From Plectonema cf. radiosum LEGE 06105 (GTDB lineage Bacteria > Cyanobacteriota > Cyanobacteriia > Cyanobacteriales > Nostocaceae): a DNA stretch of 64,000 nt. Under the pieces are notes generated by a model that saw only the letters and a program-made list of their open reading frames with translations, made no database searches and was not told the origin of the DNA. Each line of letters starts with the position of its first letter. Position 1 is the first letter of the stretch. Below are positions 15,282 to 23,964 of the stretch, in pieces. Location: contig NZ_JADEWL010000004.1 of NCBI RefSeq assembly GCF_015207665.1, positions 1 to 64,000 on the forward strand, in the 5' to 3' direction. The position numbers were made by a program, and so were the translations under genes.

Positions 15282-17615
15282 GTGGGTAAGCTGGTAGTTT
15301 TCAAGTTCGGAAAAGGTAGCTTTGTAGAAGGTTTTCCGGTGATTTTTCAAATTGGGGAGGAAAATGCTCCACCTACAACTGAAGTTATCGGGGAACTTCC
15401 TGCTAATCAAGATTTACTCCAAACTTATCAGCGATGGCAAGATATTTACCGTAATATGAATTGGTTGGGGAGACCTATTGGTATTCCCAAGGGACGCAAA
15501 AAAAGCTCTACTGATGAAGAATGTTATCAAGCTGCAAGAGAACTTGATAAACAACTTAATAATTGGTTAAAATCAATTTCTTTTATTCCTATCCGCGAGA
15601 AATGGTTGGAAAAGTTGCTACCATCGGATGATTTACAAGTATTGATTCAAACTCAGGATAATCAACTGCAAAAATTACCTTGGCATTTATGGGATATATT
15701 AGAGCGTTATCCTCAGGTGGAAATCGCTTTGAGTCCTCCGAATTATGACCGGATAATTCGGGATGTCCAACCGACAAATACGGTGAAAATTCTGGCTATT
15801 TTGGGTAATAGTACGGGGATTGATATTGAAGCAGATAAACAATTATTAACTCGATTACCAAATGCAGATATTCAGTTCATGGTGGAACCATCTCGTAGTG
15901 AGTTGACAGAGCAATTGTGGGAGCAAAATTGGCAGATATTGTTTTTTGCTGGTCATAGTTCCAGTCAAGAAAATGGTGAAACTGGACGGATATATATTAA
16001 TCAACATGATAGTTTAACGATTAGTCAGTTGAAATATGCTTTAAAAAAAGCTGTAGATAACGGTTTAAAGTTAGCTATTTTTAATTCCTGTGATGGTTTG
16101 GGATTAGCGACAGAATTTGCTGATTTACAAATTCCCTATTTGATTGTCATGCGGGAAATTGTTCCCGATAAGGTTGCTCAGGAGTTTTTAAAGTCATTTT
16201 TGAAAGCGTTTGTCAATGGCGATCGCCTTTACAAAGCGTTACGAGAAGCGAGGGAACGTTTACAGGGTTTGGAAGATAAGTTTCCCTGTGCTAGTTGGCT
16301 ACCAACAATATATCAGCATCAAGCGGAGGTACCTTTTACTTGGCAAAGTACAATTCCGATTAAGACTAAGAGAAATAATCTCAAGAAAAGGGGATTAATC
16401 ACGATTGTATCCAGTTTGATGGTAACTAGTTTGGTTGCGGGAATACGATTTTTGGGGTTATTACAAGCACCAGAATTACAAGCATTTGACCAGATGATGA
16501 AATTGCGACCAAGTGAAGGAATCGATGAGAGATTGTTATTAATCACGATAGATGATAACGATGTTGAAGTACAAAGACAAAGAGGGGAAGAGCTCAAAGG
16601 TGTTTCTCTTTCTGATAAATCTTTGGAACGGTTATTAGGAATTTTACAAAGATATCAACCGAGTGTTGTTGGTTTGGATATTTATCGGGATTTTAATACT
16701 AATCCTCAACTTCAAGGGTTAATTAATAAATTAAAAAATACAGATAATTTAATAGGTATTTGTAAAGTTAGTAGTACAATTTTAGACCCTTTTGGTGTAC
16801 GTCCTCCTGAAGAAATTCCCGTAGAAAGATTGGGATTTAGTGATTTTGTAGATGATGAGGATAATGTTTTACGACGACAATTGTTATCCATGAATCCGGA
16901 ACCAAATGCTTATTGCCAATCTTCATATTCTTTGAGTTTACAATTAGCTGCTCGTTATTTATTACAAGTTCATAATGTTAAAACTGATTTAACTGCTGAT
17001 GGTGAAAATTGGCAAATTGGTAATATAGTATTTCATAAATTAAATTCTCGTGGTGGTGGTTATCAAGGTATTGATGCGAGTAGCGAGCAAATTTTACTTA
17101 ACTATCGTGGTGGTAATGATATTGCTCAAAAAATCACGTTAAAACAACTATTTGATGCTGCGGAAAATAATCCTACTGCTTTAGAAAAATTTATTAAAAA
17201 TAAAATTATATTAATTGGTATTACCAGAAGTGGTGCTGAAGATAAATGGCAAACTCCTTATGGAAGACTTTTAAAAGACCAAATGGTAGGGGTTGAAGTA
17301 CAAGCTCATATGGTTAGTCAAATATTAAGTTCAGTGTTGGATAAACGTCCGTTATTAAGGGTATTATCTGCTGGGAATGATATTCTGTGGATTTGGTTTT
17401 GGTCTGGGATTGGAGGGGGTTTGACGTGGGTGTTATGCTGTCGTGGGCTGTCATTTAAAAGTTTGCTTCCTCAAGTAGGATTAATGGTTATTGTTAGTTG
17501 TGGCATTCTTTATAGTGTTTCTTTTTATATTTTGATTCAAGGTGTTTGGGTTGCTTTTGTTCCGTCGGTGATGGGTTTGTTAGGAACAGTTTGTGTTGGT
17601 GTTTTCGTCAATTAA
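15282..17615 (+). CDS. CHAT-CHASE2 membrane protein (caspase-like protease plus sensor)
   Basis: The 777-residue protein joins an N-terminal CHAT protease domain (about 100-345) to a CHASE2 sensor. The CHAT dyad is complete: His225 in FFAGHSSS and Cys270 in IFNSCDGLGLA. A membrane helix at about 370-393 leads to the extracytoplasmic CHASE2 domain (about 393-680; motifs FDQMMKLRP, LLLITIDDNDV, VVGLDIYRDF). Two or three helices follow at 693-777. So an outside signal could control an inside protease. The start is GTG at 15282, since the family begins MGKLVV.KFG; the ATG two bases earlier is out of frame. It heads a rightward run with DUF928, TpsA and TPR-CHAT genes. Confidence 0.9.
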   Translation: MGKLVVFKFGKGSFVEGFPVIFQIGEENAPPTTEVIGELPANQDLLQTYQRWQDIYRNMNWLGRPIGIPKGRKKSSTDEECYQAARELDKQLNNWLKSISFIPIREKWLEKLLPSDDLQVLIQTQDNQLQKLPWHLWDILERYPQVEIALSPPNYDRIIRDVQPTNTVKILAILGNSTGIDIEADKQLLTRLPNADIQFMVEPSRSELTEQLWEQNWQILFFAGHSSSQENGETGRIYINQHDSLTISQLKYALKKAVDNGLKLAIFNSCDGLGLATEFADLQIPYLIVMREIVPDKVAQEFLKSFLKAFVNGDRLYKALREARERLQGLEDKFPCASWLPTIYQHQAEVPFTWQSTIPIKTKRNNLKKRGLITIVSSLMVTSLVAGIRFLGLLQAPELQAFDQMMKLRPSEGIDERLLLITIDDNDVEVQRQRGEELKGVSLSDKSLERLLGILQRYQPSVVGLDIYRDFNTNPQLQGLINKLKNTDNLIGICKVSSTILDPFGVRPPEEIPVERLGFSDFVDDEDNVLRRQLLSMNPEPNAYCQSSYSLSLQLAARYLLQVHNVKTDLTADGENWQIGNIVFHKLNSRGGGYQGIDASSEQILLNYRGGNDIAQKITLKQLFDAAENNPTALEKFIKNKIILIGITRSGAEDKWQTPYGRLLKDQMVGVEVQAHMVSQILSSVLDKRPLLRVLSAGNDILWIWFWSGIGGGLTWVLCCRGLSFKSLLPQVGLMVIVSCGILYSVSFYILIQGVWVAFVPSVMGLLGTVCVGVFVN

Positions 17616-17621
17616 TTTTGG

Positions 17622-17672
17622 ATTAAAAAAAACCGCAGAGACGCAGAGGACGCAGAGGGAAGAGGGAAGCAG
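17622..17672 (+). repeat. cagagg repeat element, intergenic copy
   Basis: The sequence gattaaaaaaaaccgcagag followed by cgcagaggacgcagagg units is an intergenic copy of the element that is found in frame inside three genes of this window. Another copy, in opposite orientation, occupies 18570-18625 in front of the TpsA gene. Confidence 0.85.
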
Positions 17673-17711
17673 AGAGTTAGTAATAATAATTTATTTGTGA
17701 GGAATTAATTT

Positions 17712-18482
17712 ATGAGGTTGATTTGTTTATCGGTAAAGTTGAGTTTGGTGTTGGGATTTTGTTCGACAATTTTGATTGGTAATCAAAGTTTTGCTCAAGC
17801 TAATAAACAAGTTAAATTTAAGTTACCTTCTCCTCCACCAGGAAAACCTGTCGGTGGACGTACTCGTGGAGGTGGAAGAAGAGGTCCTTGTCCGGAAGTT
17901 CCAACTAATTTGACTGCTTTGATTCCTTTTACTCAAAAGACTTTAAATTTGGGACAAACAACATATGTGAAGGAAAATGTTTGGGGATTAACTAATAGTT
18001 TGCGTCCGACATTTCATTTTTATGTTCCTTTTAGCAATCAGTATTCTTTTCCTACAGAATTTCTGCTTCAAGATGAGGAATCAAAGCAGTTAGTTTATCA
18101 ATCAGTTGTTAAATTACCGAGTCAAGCGGGGATTATTAGTGTTAGTTTACCGGAAACTGTCAAACCACTCAAGGAAGATCGAAATTATCGGTTATTCTTT
18201 AATATTTACTGTGAAACTCAAAAACCGATTCCTTCATTGAGGGTAGAAGGTGTTGTCAGACGGGTGAATTTGAGCGATGAGGTGACAAAGAAAATTAATC
18301 AGGCAACACCCATTAAACAAGTAGAATTGTATGCAGCAGCAGGTATGTGGTTCGATGCTCTTAATACTTTGGCTAAATTGCGACAGCAGCAACCACAAAA
18401 TAAAGAACTGGTAGAAAATTGGCAAATTTTACTTGAAAGTATAGGTCTAAAGGATATTGCCGAGCAACCCTTGGTCAAATAG
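17712..18482 (+). CDS. DUF928 domain exported protein
   Basis: This 256-residue precursor has a signal peptide (LSLVLGFCSTILIG, cut after SFA at about residue 28). It is followed by a basic Gly-rich stretch (GGRTRGGGRRGPCP) and the DUF928 domain (about 60-245), recognisable by LTALIPFT...LTLG-like and RPTFHFYVPF strands and by ELYAAAGMWFDALNTLAKLR near the end. DUF928 proteins are almost restricted to cyanobacteria and are typically found beside CHASE2, CHAT and TPS genes, as here. A periplasmic accessory role in that system is an inference. A ribosome site (gtgagg) precedes the ATG. Confidence 0.85.
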   Translation: MRLICLSVKLSLVLGFCSTILIGNQSFAQANKQVKFKLPSPPPGKPVGGRTRGGGRRGPCPEVPTNLTALIPFTQKTLNLGQTTYVKENVWGLTNSLRPTFHFYVPFSNQYSFPTEFLLQDEESKQLVYQSVVKLPSQAGIISVSLPETVKPLKEDRNYRLFFNIYCETQKPIPSLRVEGVVRRVNLSDEVTKKINQATPIKQVELYAAAGMWFDALNTLAKLRQQQPQNKELVENWQILLESIGLKDIAEQPLVK

Positions 18483-18569
18483 TTAAGTTTTTTAAAAAGT
18501 TAACATAATCTCAACCTTCTGTACGTATATTACTACGGAGGGTTTTATACTAATTAGTATTAATAACTA

Positions 18570-18625
18570 CCTTTCTTTCTATTTCTTCCTCTGCGCTCTC
18601 CGCGCCTCTGCGGTTTTTTTTAAAT
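18570..18625 (-). repeat. cagagg repeat element before the TpsA gene
   Basis: The reverse complement reads aaaaaaaaccgcagagg...gcgcagaggaagaaatagaa, the same order as the other copies. It ends four bases before the TpsA start codon, so that gene lacks a normal ribosome-binding site. Confidence 0.85.
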
Positions 18626-18628
18626 ACA

Positions 18629-21193
18629 ATGAAACTAAAATACCTACTAACCCTTTTCCTGATCTCCAGTGTACCTCAAGCACAAGCGCAGATTACACCT
18701 ACAGCGAATGATGCTAATACAATCGTCAATCAAACTGGTAATACTTTTACAATTACCGGGGGAACTCAAATTGACGCAAACCTATTTCACAGCTTGCAAA
18801 AATTTGGATTAAACGAAAATCAAATTGCTGATTTTGTCACCAATCCTGGGACTCAAAATGTGTTAGGAAGAATTACTGGGGGAGATGCTTCGGTAATCAA
18901 TGGATTAATCAAAATAACGGGTAGCGATGCGAATTTATTTTTAATGAATCCAGCCGGAATTATATTTGGTTCCGGTGCAAGATTGGATGTTCCGGGTTCT
19001 TTTACTGCTACAACTGCAAACGGAATTGGATTCGGCAATAAATGGTTTAATGCATCAGGTGCAAATAACTATGTGGAATTAATTGGGGAACCGAACTCCT
19101 TTGCATTTACTATGAGTGAACCGGGGGCGATCGCAAATGATGGATTTGGTAATTTAGCTGTAAAAACAGGGAAGAATTTAACTTTTCTTGGTGGTACTGT
19201 TGTTAATACGAGGGAACTTCGCGCACCAGGAGGAAACGTCGTTAATGCGACTGTAACAGGACAAAGTATAGTTAAAATTACTCAGCCAGGGAATATTTTA
19301 AGTTTGGAAATCCAACCAATTGCAGCATCATCTAGTTTACCTAATAATTGGTCATTACCGATTCTATCTCTTCCCCAATTATTAACAGGTGGAGGTGTGA
19401 CGAATGCAACGGGTTTAACAATCAGCGGAGATGAAGTTAAATTAACGGGTTCCGGTTTAAAAATAGAAAATGGAGATTTATTAATTGATGCGCTTTCTGC
19501 TGGAAATGCGACGCTCTCATCAAGCCGTAATTTGATTTCTGTAGGTCAATCGGGACAGGGGTTAACTACATCTGGAGATTTAAATTTATTGGCTCAAAAT
19601 ACTATAAATTTATTTGATGGTGCGGGTGTTGACGAATTTTTGATTTTGCAAGCGGGTGGAGATTTAAAAGTTCAAGGTAATCAAAATATTGATATTCAGT
19701 TGGGTAATGATAAATCTATTTTTCAGACGGGTGGTAATCTCAATTTAGTCAGCGATGGTTTAATAAATGGTAATGCTCGCTTTGTTACAGGTGGAAATTT
19801 TTCGGTACAAAATCTATCCGGTGGAACGGGTAATTTCACTTCCAGTTTTCTCAGTCCAATTGGGACTAATTCAACAGGGATAATTAGCTCTAACGGTGAT
19901 GTCAATTTTGGTAACTATACAGGTTATTCTTTGAAAGTAGAAGCAAAAGGTAGTATTTCTGGTGGTGATATTAAAATTACTCAGCCAAATGCTTCCTTAG
20001 TAGGAACAGACCCAGATATTGCAGTTTTAAAAAATAGTTCATCGTTGATTTTACGAGCAGGTTTGACTGAATTACGTAATCCAGCTAGTAGCTCTCCAAC
20101 TACTGTTGAAGGAAGCACTTTTACAAATACAAATACTTCTACATCACCAGGAAATATCACACTAGAAAATATTACCATCGAGCCATCAGCTAACGATGAA
20201 ATTTTAGGTTCGGTGATTCTCTCTGCAAAAAATAATATCAATGTAAATGGCAATATTTCTGTAGGAAATTTTGGATTATACGGGACTTTTAACGGTATAA
20301 ATAGTCCGCTAACTTTGAATTCCTCGGAAGGTAACATTTCAGTTACAGGTGATATTGATGCTGGTAATACTATACTTTCTGCGGCAAAAGATATTAATAT
20401 AGAAAATTTAAACTCTATATCATCAGAGAATGGATTAGGTAGCGGAGATGATTTTGCATTTCTTTCATCAAAAACTGGCAAAATTACAGTTAATACAATT
20501 AGTGTTCCTTTTGGTAGTATAGATATTAATGCTGCTGATGTTTTTCGAGCCAAAGGTACTTTTTTAAATTCCTTTACCTTCTCCGGTCCTAGTGACGTTC
20601 CAGTGAGCATTCAAGCTCAACAAAATATTAACATTCAACATGGCGGAGTAAAATTAACTGATGGTGTGGCTGTTGAAAAAGATACAGCAGGAAACACTAT
20701 ATATCGAGTTAAAGCTGATGGAAGAAGAGTATTCTTTCGAGGAAGAGGTGATGACAGTCAAATTATTTTTGTTGATGAAAATGGGAATCCCGTCCCAGAT
20801 AGACCTATAACCGTCAATAGCGTCGCTTTTGATGTTAATAGTATTTCAACTGATGAAAGCTTTACCGCTGGATTAATTGTTAAAAAGGGAGGAGTTGATG
20901 CAGGACTTTACGGTGCTTTTGGAGATACATTTTTATCTGGAAGTTCCGATATTAATGTAGTAGGAATTCCTAAACCAAATCAACCGACTCCTAATGAAGA
21001 AGTTGTCCAACGTCAATTAAATCAAGAAGAGAAAAATAGCATCTGTCCCCCCCAAACCACTGTTGCTTTTAACCAGGGAAAAAACACCCGTGGAGGACAA
21101 ACTACAACCATTTCTCAACCTCCAAATAAAGACACTTGTACAACAGCAAATAAAGAAAACATCCTCAAAGTTGTACCAGATAACCGTATTTAA
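18629..21193 (+). CDS. Two-partner secretion exoprotein TpsA (FhaB-type)
   Basis: The 854-residue protein has a signal peptide (1-20, cut after AQA) and the filamentous haemagglutinin N-terminal TPS domain (about 20-260). That domain has the hallmarks NGLIKITGS.ANLFLMNPAGIIFG and an NxxG-type ending. The remainder is repetitive beta-helix sequence with many GN/GD turns (GDLNLLAQNTINL, GGDLKVQGNQNIDI). A short C-terminal tail has Pro-Asn and a Cys pair (ICPP, DTCTT). It should be threaded through the outer membrane by the TpsB protein encoded at 23965-25665 and sit on the cell surface. It is short for an adhesin. The start has no clear Shine-Dalgarno because a repeat abuts it. Confidence 0.93.
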   Translation: MKLKYLLTLFLISSVPQAQAQITPTANDANTIVNQTGNTFTITGGTQIDANLFHSLQKFGLNENQIADFVTNPGTQNVLGRITGGDASVINGLIKITGSDANLFLMNPAGIIFGSGARLDVPGSFTATTANGIGFGNKWFNASGANNYVELIGEPNSFAFTMSEPGAIANDGFGNLAVKTGKNLTFLGGTVVNTRELRAPGGNVVNATVTGQSIVKITQPGNILSLEIQPIAASSSLPNNWSLPILSLPQLLTGGGVTNATGLTISGDEVKLTGSGLKIENGDLLIDALSAGNATLSSSRNLISVGQSGQGLTTSGDLNLLAQNTINLFDGAGVDEFLILQAGGDLKVQGNQNIDIQLGNDKSIFQTGGNLNLVSDGLINGNARFVTGGNFSVQNLSGGTGNFTSSFLSPIGTNSTGIISSNGDVNFGNYTGYSLKVEAKGSISGGDIKITQPNASLVGTDPDIAVLKNSSSLILRAGLTELRNPASSSPTTVEGSTFTNTNTSTSPGNITLENITIEPSANDEILGSVILSAKNNINVNGNISVGNFGLYGTFNGINSPLTLNSSEGNISVTGDIDAGNTILSAAKDINIENLNSISSENGLGSGDDFAFLSSKTGKITVNTISVPFGSIDINAADVFRAKGTFLNSFTFSGPSDVPVSIQAQQNINIQHGGVKLTDGVAVEKDTAGNTIYRVKADGRRVFFRGRGDDSQIIFVDENGNPVPDRPITVNSVAFDVNSISTDESFTAGLIVKKGGVDAGLYGAFGDTFLSGSSDINVVGIPKPNQPTPNEEVVQRQLNQEEKNSICPPQTTVAFNQGKNTRGGQTTTISQPPNKDTCTTANKENILKVVPDNRI

Positions 21194-21277
21194 TTTTGGA
21201 TTGTAGATTTTTCTCTTATTTACTCAGCGTTCCTCCGCGTATACCTTTGCGTTCCTCTGCGTTCAAAAATAGATTAA

Positions 21278-23848
21278 ATGATAAATGATTTTATCAAAGT
21301 AATTTTCCATATACTACTAACTCTGTCAATCACAAATATGGAACCTCACCCCCAACCCCTCTCCTTGGTAAGGAGAGGGGAGAATGAAGCTGAGAGTTTA
21401 TCCCAACAAGCTTTAGAAGAATACCAAGCGAATCAATTACCACAAGCTATAAAATTATGGCAACAAGCTTTAAAAATATATCTTGAATTAGATGATAAAT
21501 CGGCAATTATCACAACTTTAAAAAATCTCATAGCTGTAAATCAACAACTCAAAAATTATCCCCAAGCTATTATTTACTTAGAACAATATCTGACTCTAAC
21601 ACGAGAAATTGAAGATAAATCAGGAGAAATTTCTGCTTTAACAACTCTTGCAAAAATTCATGCTCAACAAGGTAAATTTACTAAAACAGTCGATTATTAT
21701 CAACAAGCTTTAATTTTAGTCCGTGAAACCAGTAATAAATCAGAAGAAGCAGTGATTCTTGGTAACTTAGCTATTGCTTATAAAACTTTAGGTAATTATC
21801 CCAAAGCAATTGAAACTAATCAACAATCTTTAGAAATTCTACAACAAATGGGAAACCGTCAAGATCGAGCAATAGTTTTAAAAAACTTAGGGAATGTTTA
21901 CGAAGCTTTAGGAGATTATGACAATGCGATTACATCCTACGAAAAAAGCTTACAAATAGCCAGAGAAAATAACAATCAAACAGTTGAAGCAACCACCTTG
22001 AGTAACTTAGGACAAATTTACGCAAATCAAGGTGAATACCAAAAGGCGATCGCCATTTTCCAAGATAGTCTGAAAATCAGTTCTGCTATCAATGATATAT
22101 CAGGTCAAGCAAGTACGTTGATTAATTTGGGTTCCACTTATCATTTTTTGGGACAACGGGATAAAGCAATTGAAAATTATCAACAAAGTCTCAAACTTGC
22201 TCAAGATATCGGAGATAAACAGCGAGAATTGGAAGCTTTGGGTAGTTTGGGATTAGCTTATGAAGATTTAAAAGACTATCCCCAAGCGATTATATATCTC
22301 AAAGATAGCTTGGCGATCGCGAAAGAAATTGGCGACCCGGAAGCACAAGCAATGGGGTTAAATAATTTAGGACACGTTTTATTTACAGCGGGAAAACTTG
22401 AGGAAGCAGAAAAGACTCTCCGGGATGCACTCAAACTTTTGGATGGAATGAGACCAGGACTCAGCGATAGTTATCAGGTATCAATTTTCGATACTCAAGT
22501 TCATTATTATAATTTATTACAACAGATTTTAATAGCTGCAAATAAGCCAGAAGCTGCTCTAGAAGCGACAGAACGAGGACGCGCTCGTGCTTTTGTCGAA
22601 TTACTGGCTGGTAGATTTTCGGAAGACAAACAATCAATCAATACTAAATTTCCTTCAGTAAAAAAAATCCGAGAAATTGCTCGTGAGCAAAATGCAACCT
22701 TAGTTGAATATTCTATAGTCCCCGATGATGATTTTAAATTCTTGGGTAAACAAAGAGGTAGAGGTGCAGAATTATTTATTTGGGTAGTAAAACCAACGGG
22801 TGAAATTGGATTTCGCAAAGTTGATTTAAAACCCCTGTGGAAACATAATTTAACTCTGGATGATTTAGTTAATTCCAGTCGTTGTTTAGTTAAAGGAATT
22901 ATTTGTCAGCAACAAGCAGAAAATATTTTGAAGTTGGGAGCAGAAAAAAATTCGGAATATATCGCACTCCGTAAACTACATAAATTTCTCATAGAACCCA
23001 TAGCAGATTTATTGCCAAAAGATGCAACAGAAAGAGTAATTTTTATTCCCCAAGAATCATTATTTTTAACTCCCTTTGCAGCACTACAAGATAGTGACGG
23101 TAAATATTTAATTGAAAAACATACTATTCTCACCGCTCCGGCAATTCAAGTATTAGACTTAACTCGGCAGCAAAAAAAACGTTTAGAAAAACAAAATTTA
23201 GCTAATTTAAAACCTTTGATAGTCGGTAATCCAATTATGCCGAAAGTATCTATAAATGGGGAAGAAGCGCAACAACTTGCAGTATTACCAGAATCGGAAA
23301 TAGAAGCAATTGAAATCGCCAAGATGTTCCAACAAGAACCAATGATTGGAGCAAAAGCGACTAAAGCTAATGTGAAAAATCAATTATCGAAAGCTACATT
23401 AATCCATTTAGCAACTCACGGATTATTACAATATCGGAGTTCCGATAGTAGTTCTTCATTACAAGGTTTAGGAATACCAGGAGCGATAGCTTTAGCTCCT
23501 TCTGGAAAAGATGACGGTTTGCTCACAGCTACAGAAATTTTCGATTTACGTTTAGTCGCTTCTTTAGTAGTATTAAGCGCTTGTGATACCGGAATCGGAA
23601 GAATCACCGGAGATGGAGTAATTGGACTTTCACGAGCTTTTATTTCTGCCGGAACACCGAGTGTATTAGTATCTTTGTGGACAGTTCCTGATGAAAAAAC
23701 AAGATTATTAATGATTGCTTTTTATCAGGAATTGCAGCAAAATCCCGATAAAGCCATAGCATTAAGAACAGCGATGTTACAACTGATGGAATTTGGTTTT
23801 GAACCGTTAGATTGGGCTGGTTTTACATTAGTTGGTGAAGCAAAATAA
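21278..23848 (+). CDS. TPR-CHAT protease with repeat-derived N-terminal peptide
   Basis: The 856-residue protein has about eight tetratricopeptide repeats (40-400; recurring LGNLA.AY..LG.YPKAIE) and a C-terminal CHAT caspase-like domain (about 560-856). The dyad is intact: His714 in LATHGLL and Cys769 in LSACDTGIG, followed by GLSRAFISAGTPSVLVSLW, typical of active members. Residues 1-20 are a hydrophobic segment like a signal or anchor. Residues 22-36 (EPHPQPLSLVRRGEN) are encoded by an interspersed palindromic repeat (21341-21384), so the N-terminus has been altered by insertion. Other members of this family usually start with a signal peptide, then the TPR block. The place in the TPS block suggests processing of the exoprotein or its surroundings. 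Confidence 0.9.
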   Translation: MINDFIKVIFHILLTLSITNMEPHPQPLSLVRRGENEAESLSQQALEEYQANQLPQAIKLWQQALKIYLELDDKSAIITTLKNLIAVNQQLKNYPQAIIYLEQYLTLTREIEDKSGEISALTTLAKIHAQQGKFTKTVDYYQQALILVRETSNKSEEAVILGNLAIAYKTLGNYPKAIETNQQSLEILQQMGNRQDRAIVLKNLGNVYEALGDYDNAITSYEKSLQIARENNNQTVEATTLSNLGQIYANQGEYQKAIAIFQDSLKISSAINDISGQASTLINLGSTYHFLGQRDKAIENYQQSLKLAQDIGDKQRELEALGSLGLAYEDLKDYPQAIIYLKDSLAIAKEIGDPEAQAMGLNNLGHVLFTAGKLEEAEKTLRDALKLLDGMRPGLSDSYQVSIFDTQVHYYNLLQQILIAANKPEAALEATERGRARAFVELLAGRFSEDKQSINTKFPSVKKIREIAREQNATLVEYSIVPDDDFKFLGKQRGRGAELFIWVVKPTGEIGFRKVDLKPLWKHNLTLDDLVNSSRCLVKGIICQQQAENILKLGAEKNSEYIALRKLHKFLIEPIADLLPKDATERVIFIPQESLFLTPFAALQDSDGKYLIEKHTILTAPAIQVLDLTRQQKKRLEKQNLANLKPLIVGNPIMPKVSINGEEAQQLAVLPESEIEAIEIAKMFQQEPMIGAKATKANVKNQLSKATLIHLATHGLLQYRSSDSSSSLQGLGIPGAIALAPSGKDDGLLTATEIFDLRLVASLVVLSACDTGIGRITGDGVIGLSRAFISAGTPSVLVSLWTVPDEKTRLLMIAFYQELQQNPDKAIALRTAMLQLMEFGFEPLDWAGFTLVGEAK
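21341..21384 (+). repeat. Interspersed palindrome inside the TPR-CHAT coding sequence
   Basis: The stretch cctcacccccaacccctctc followed by cttggtaaggagaggggag contains a perfect hairpin (cccctctcctt / aaggagagggg). This sequence type is widely scattered in cyanobacterial genomes, normally between genes. Here it is translated as PHPQPLSLVRRGE. Confidence 0.85.
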
Positions 23849-23964
23849 GAGAGTGCAATAATTAATATTTTCAAAAACCTCAGCGAAACTTTGCGTTTAC
23901 CTCTGTATTCCTCTGCGTTTTGAAGTCAACTTCTCAACCGTTTTTAGGATATAAAATTTATCAA

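Noticed and set aside
19981-20610. Long minus-strand frame (209 codons) inside the TpsA gene
   Set aside because: It is antisense to a clear exoprotein gene; repetitive beta-helix coding often leaves open antisense frames.
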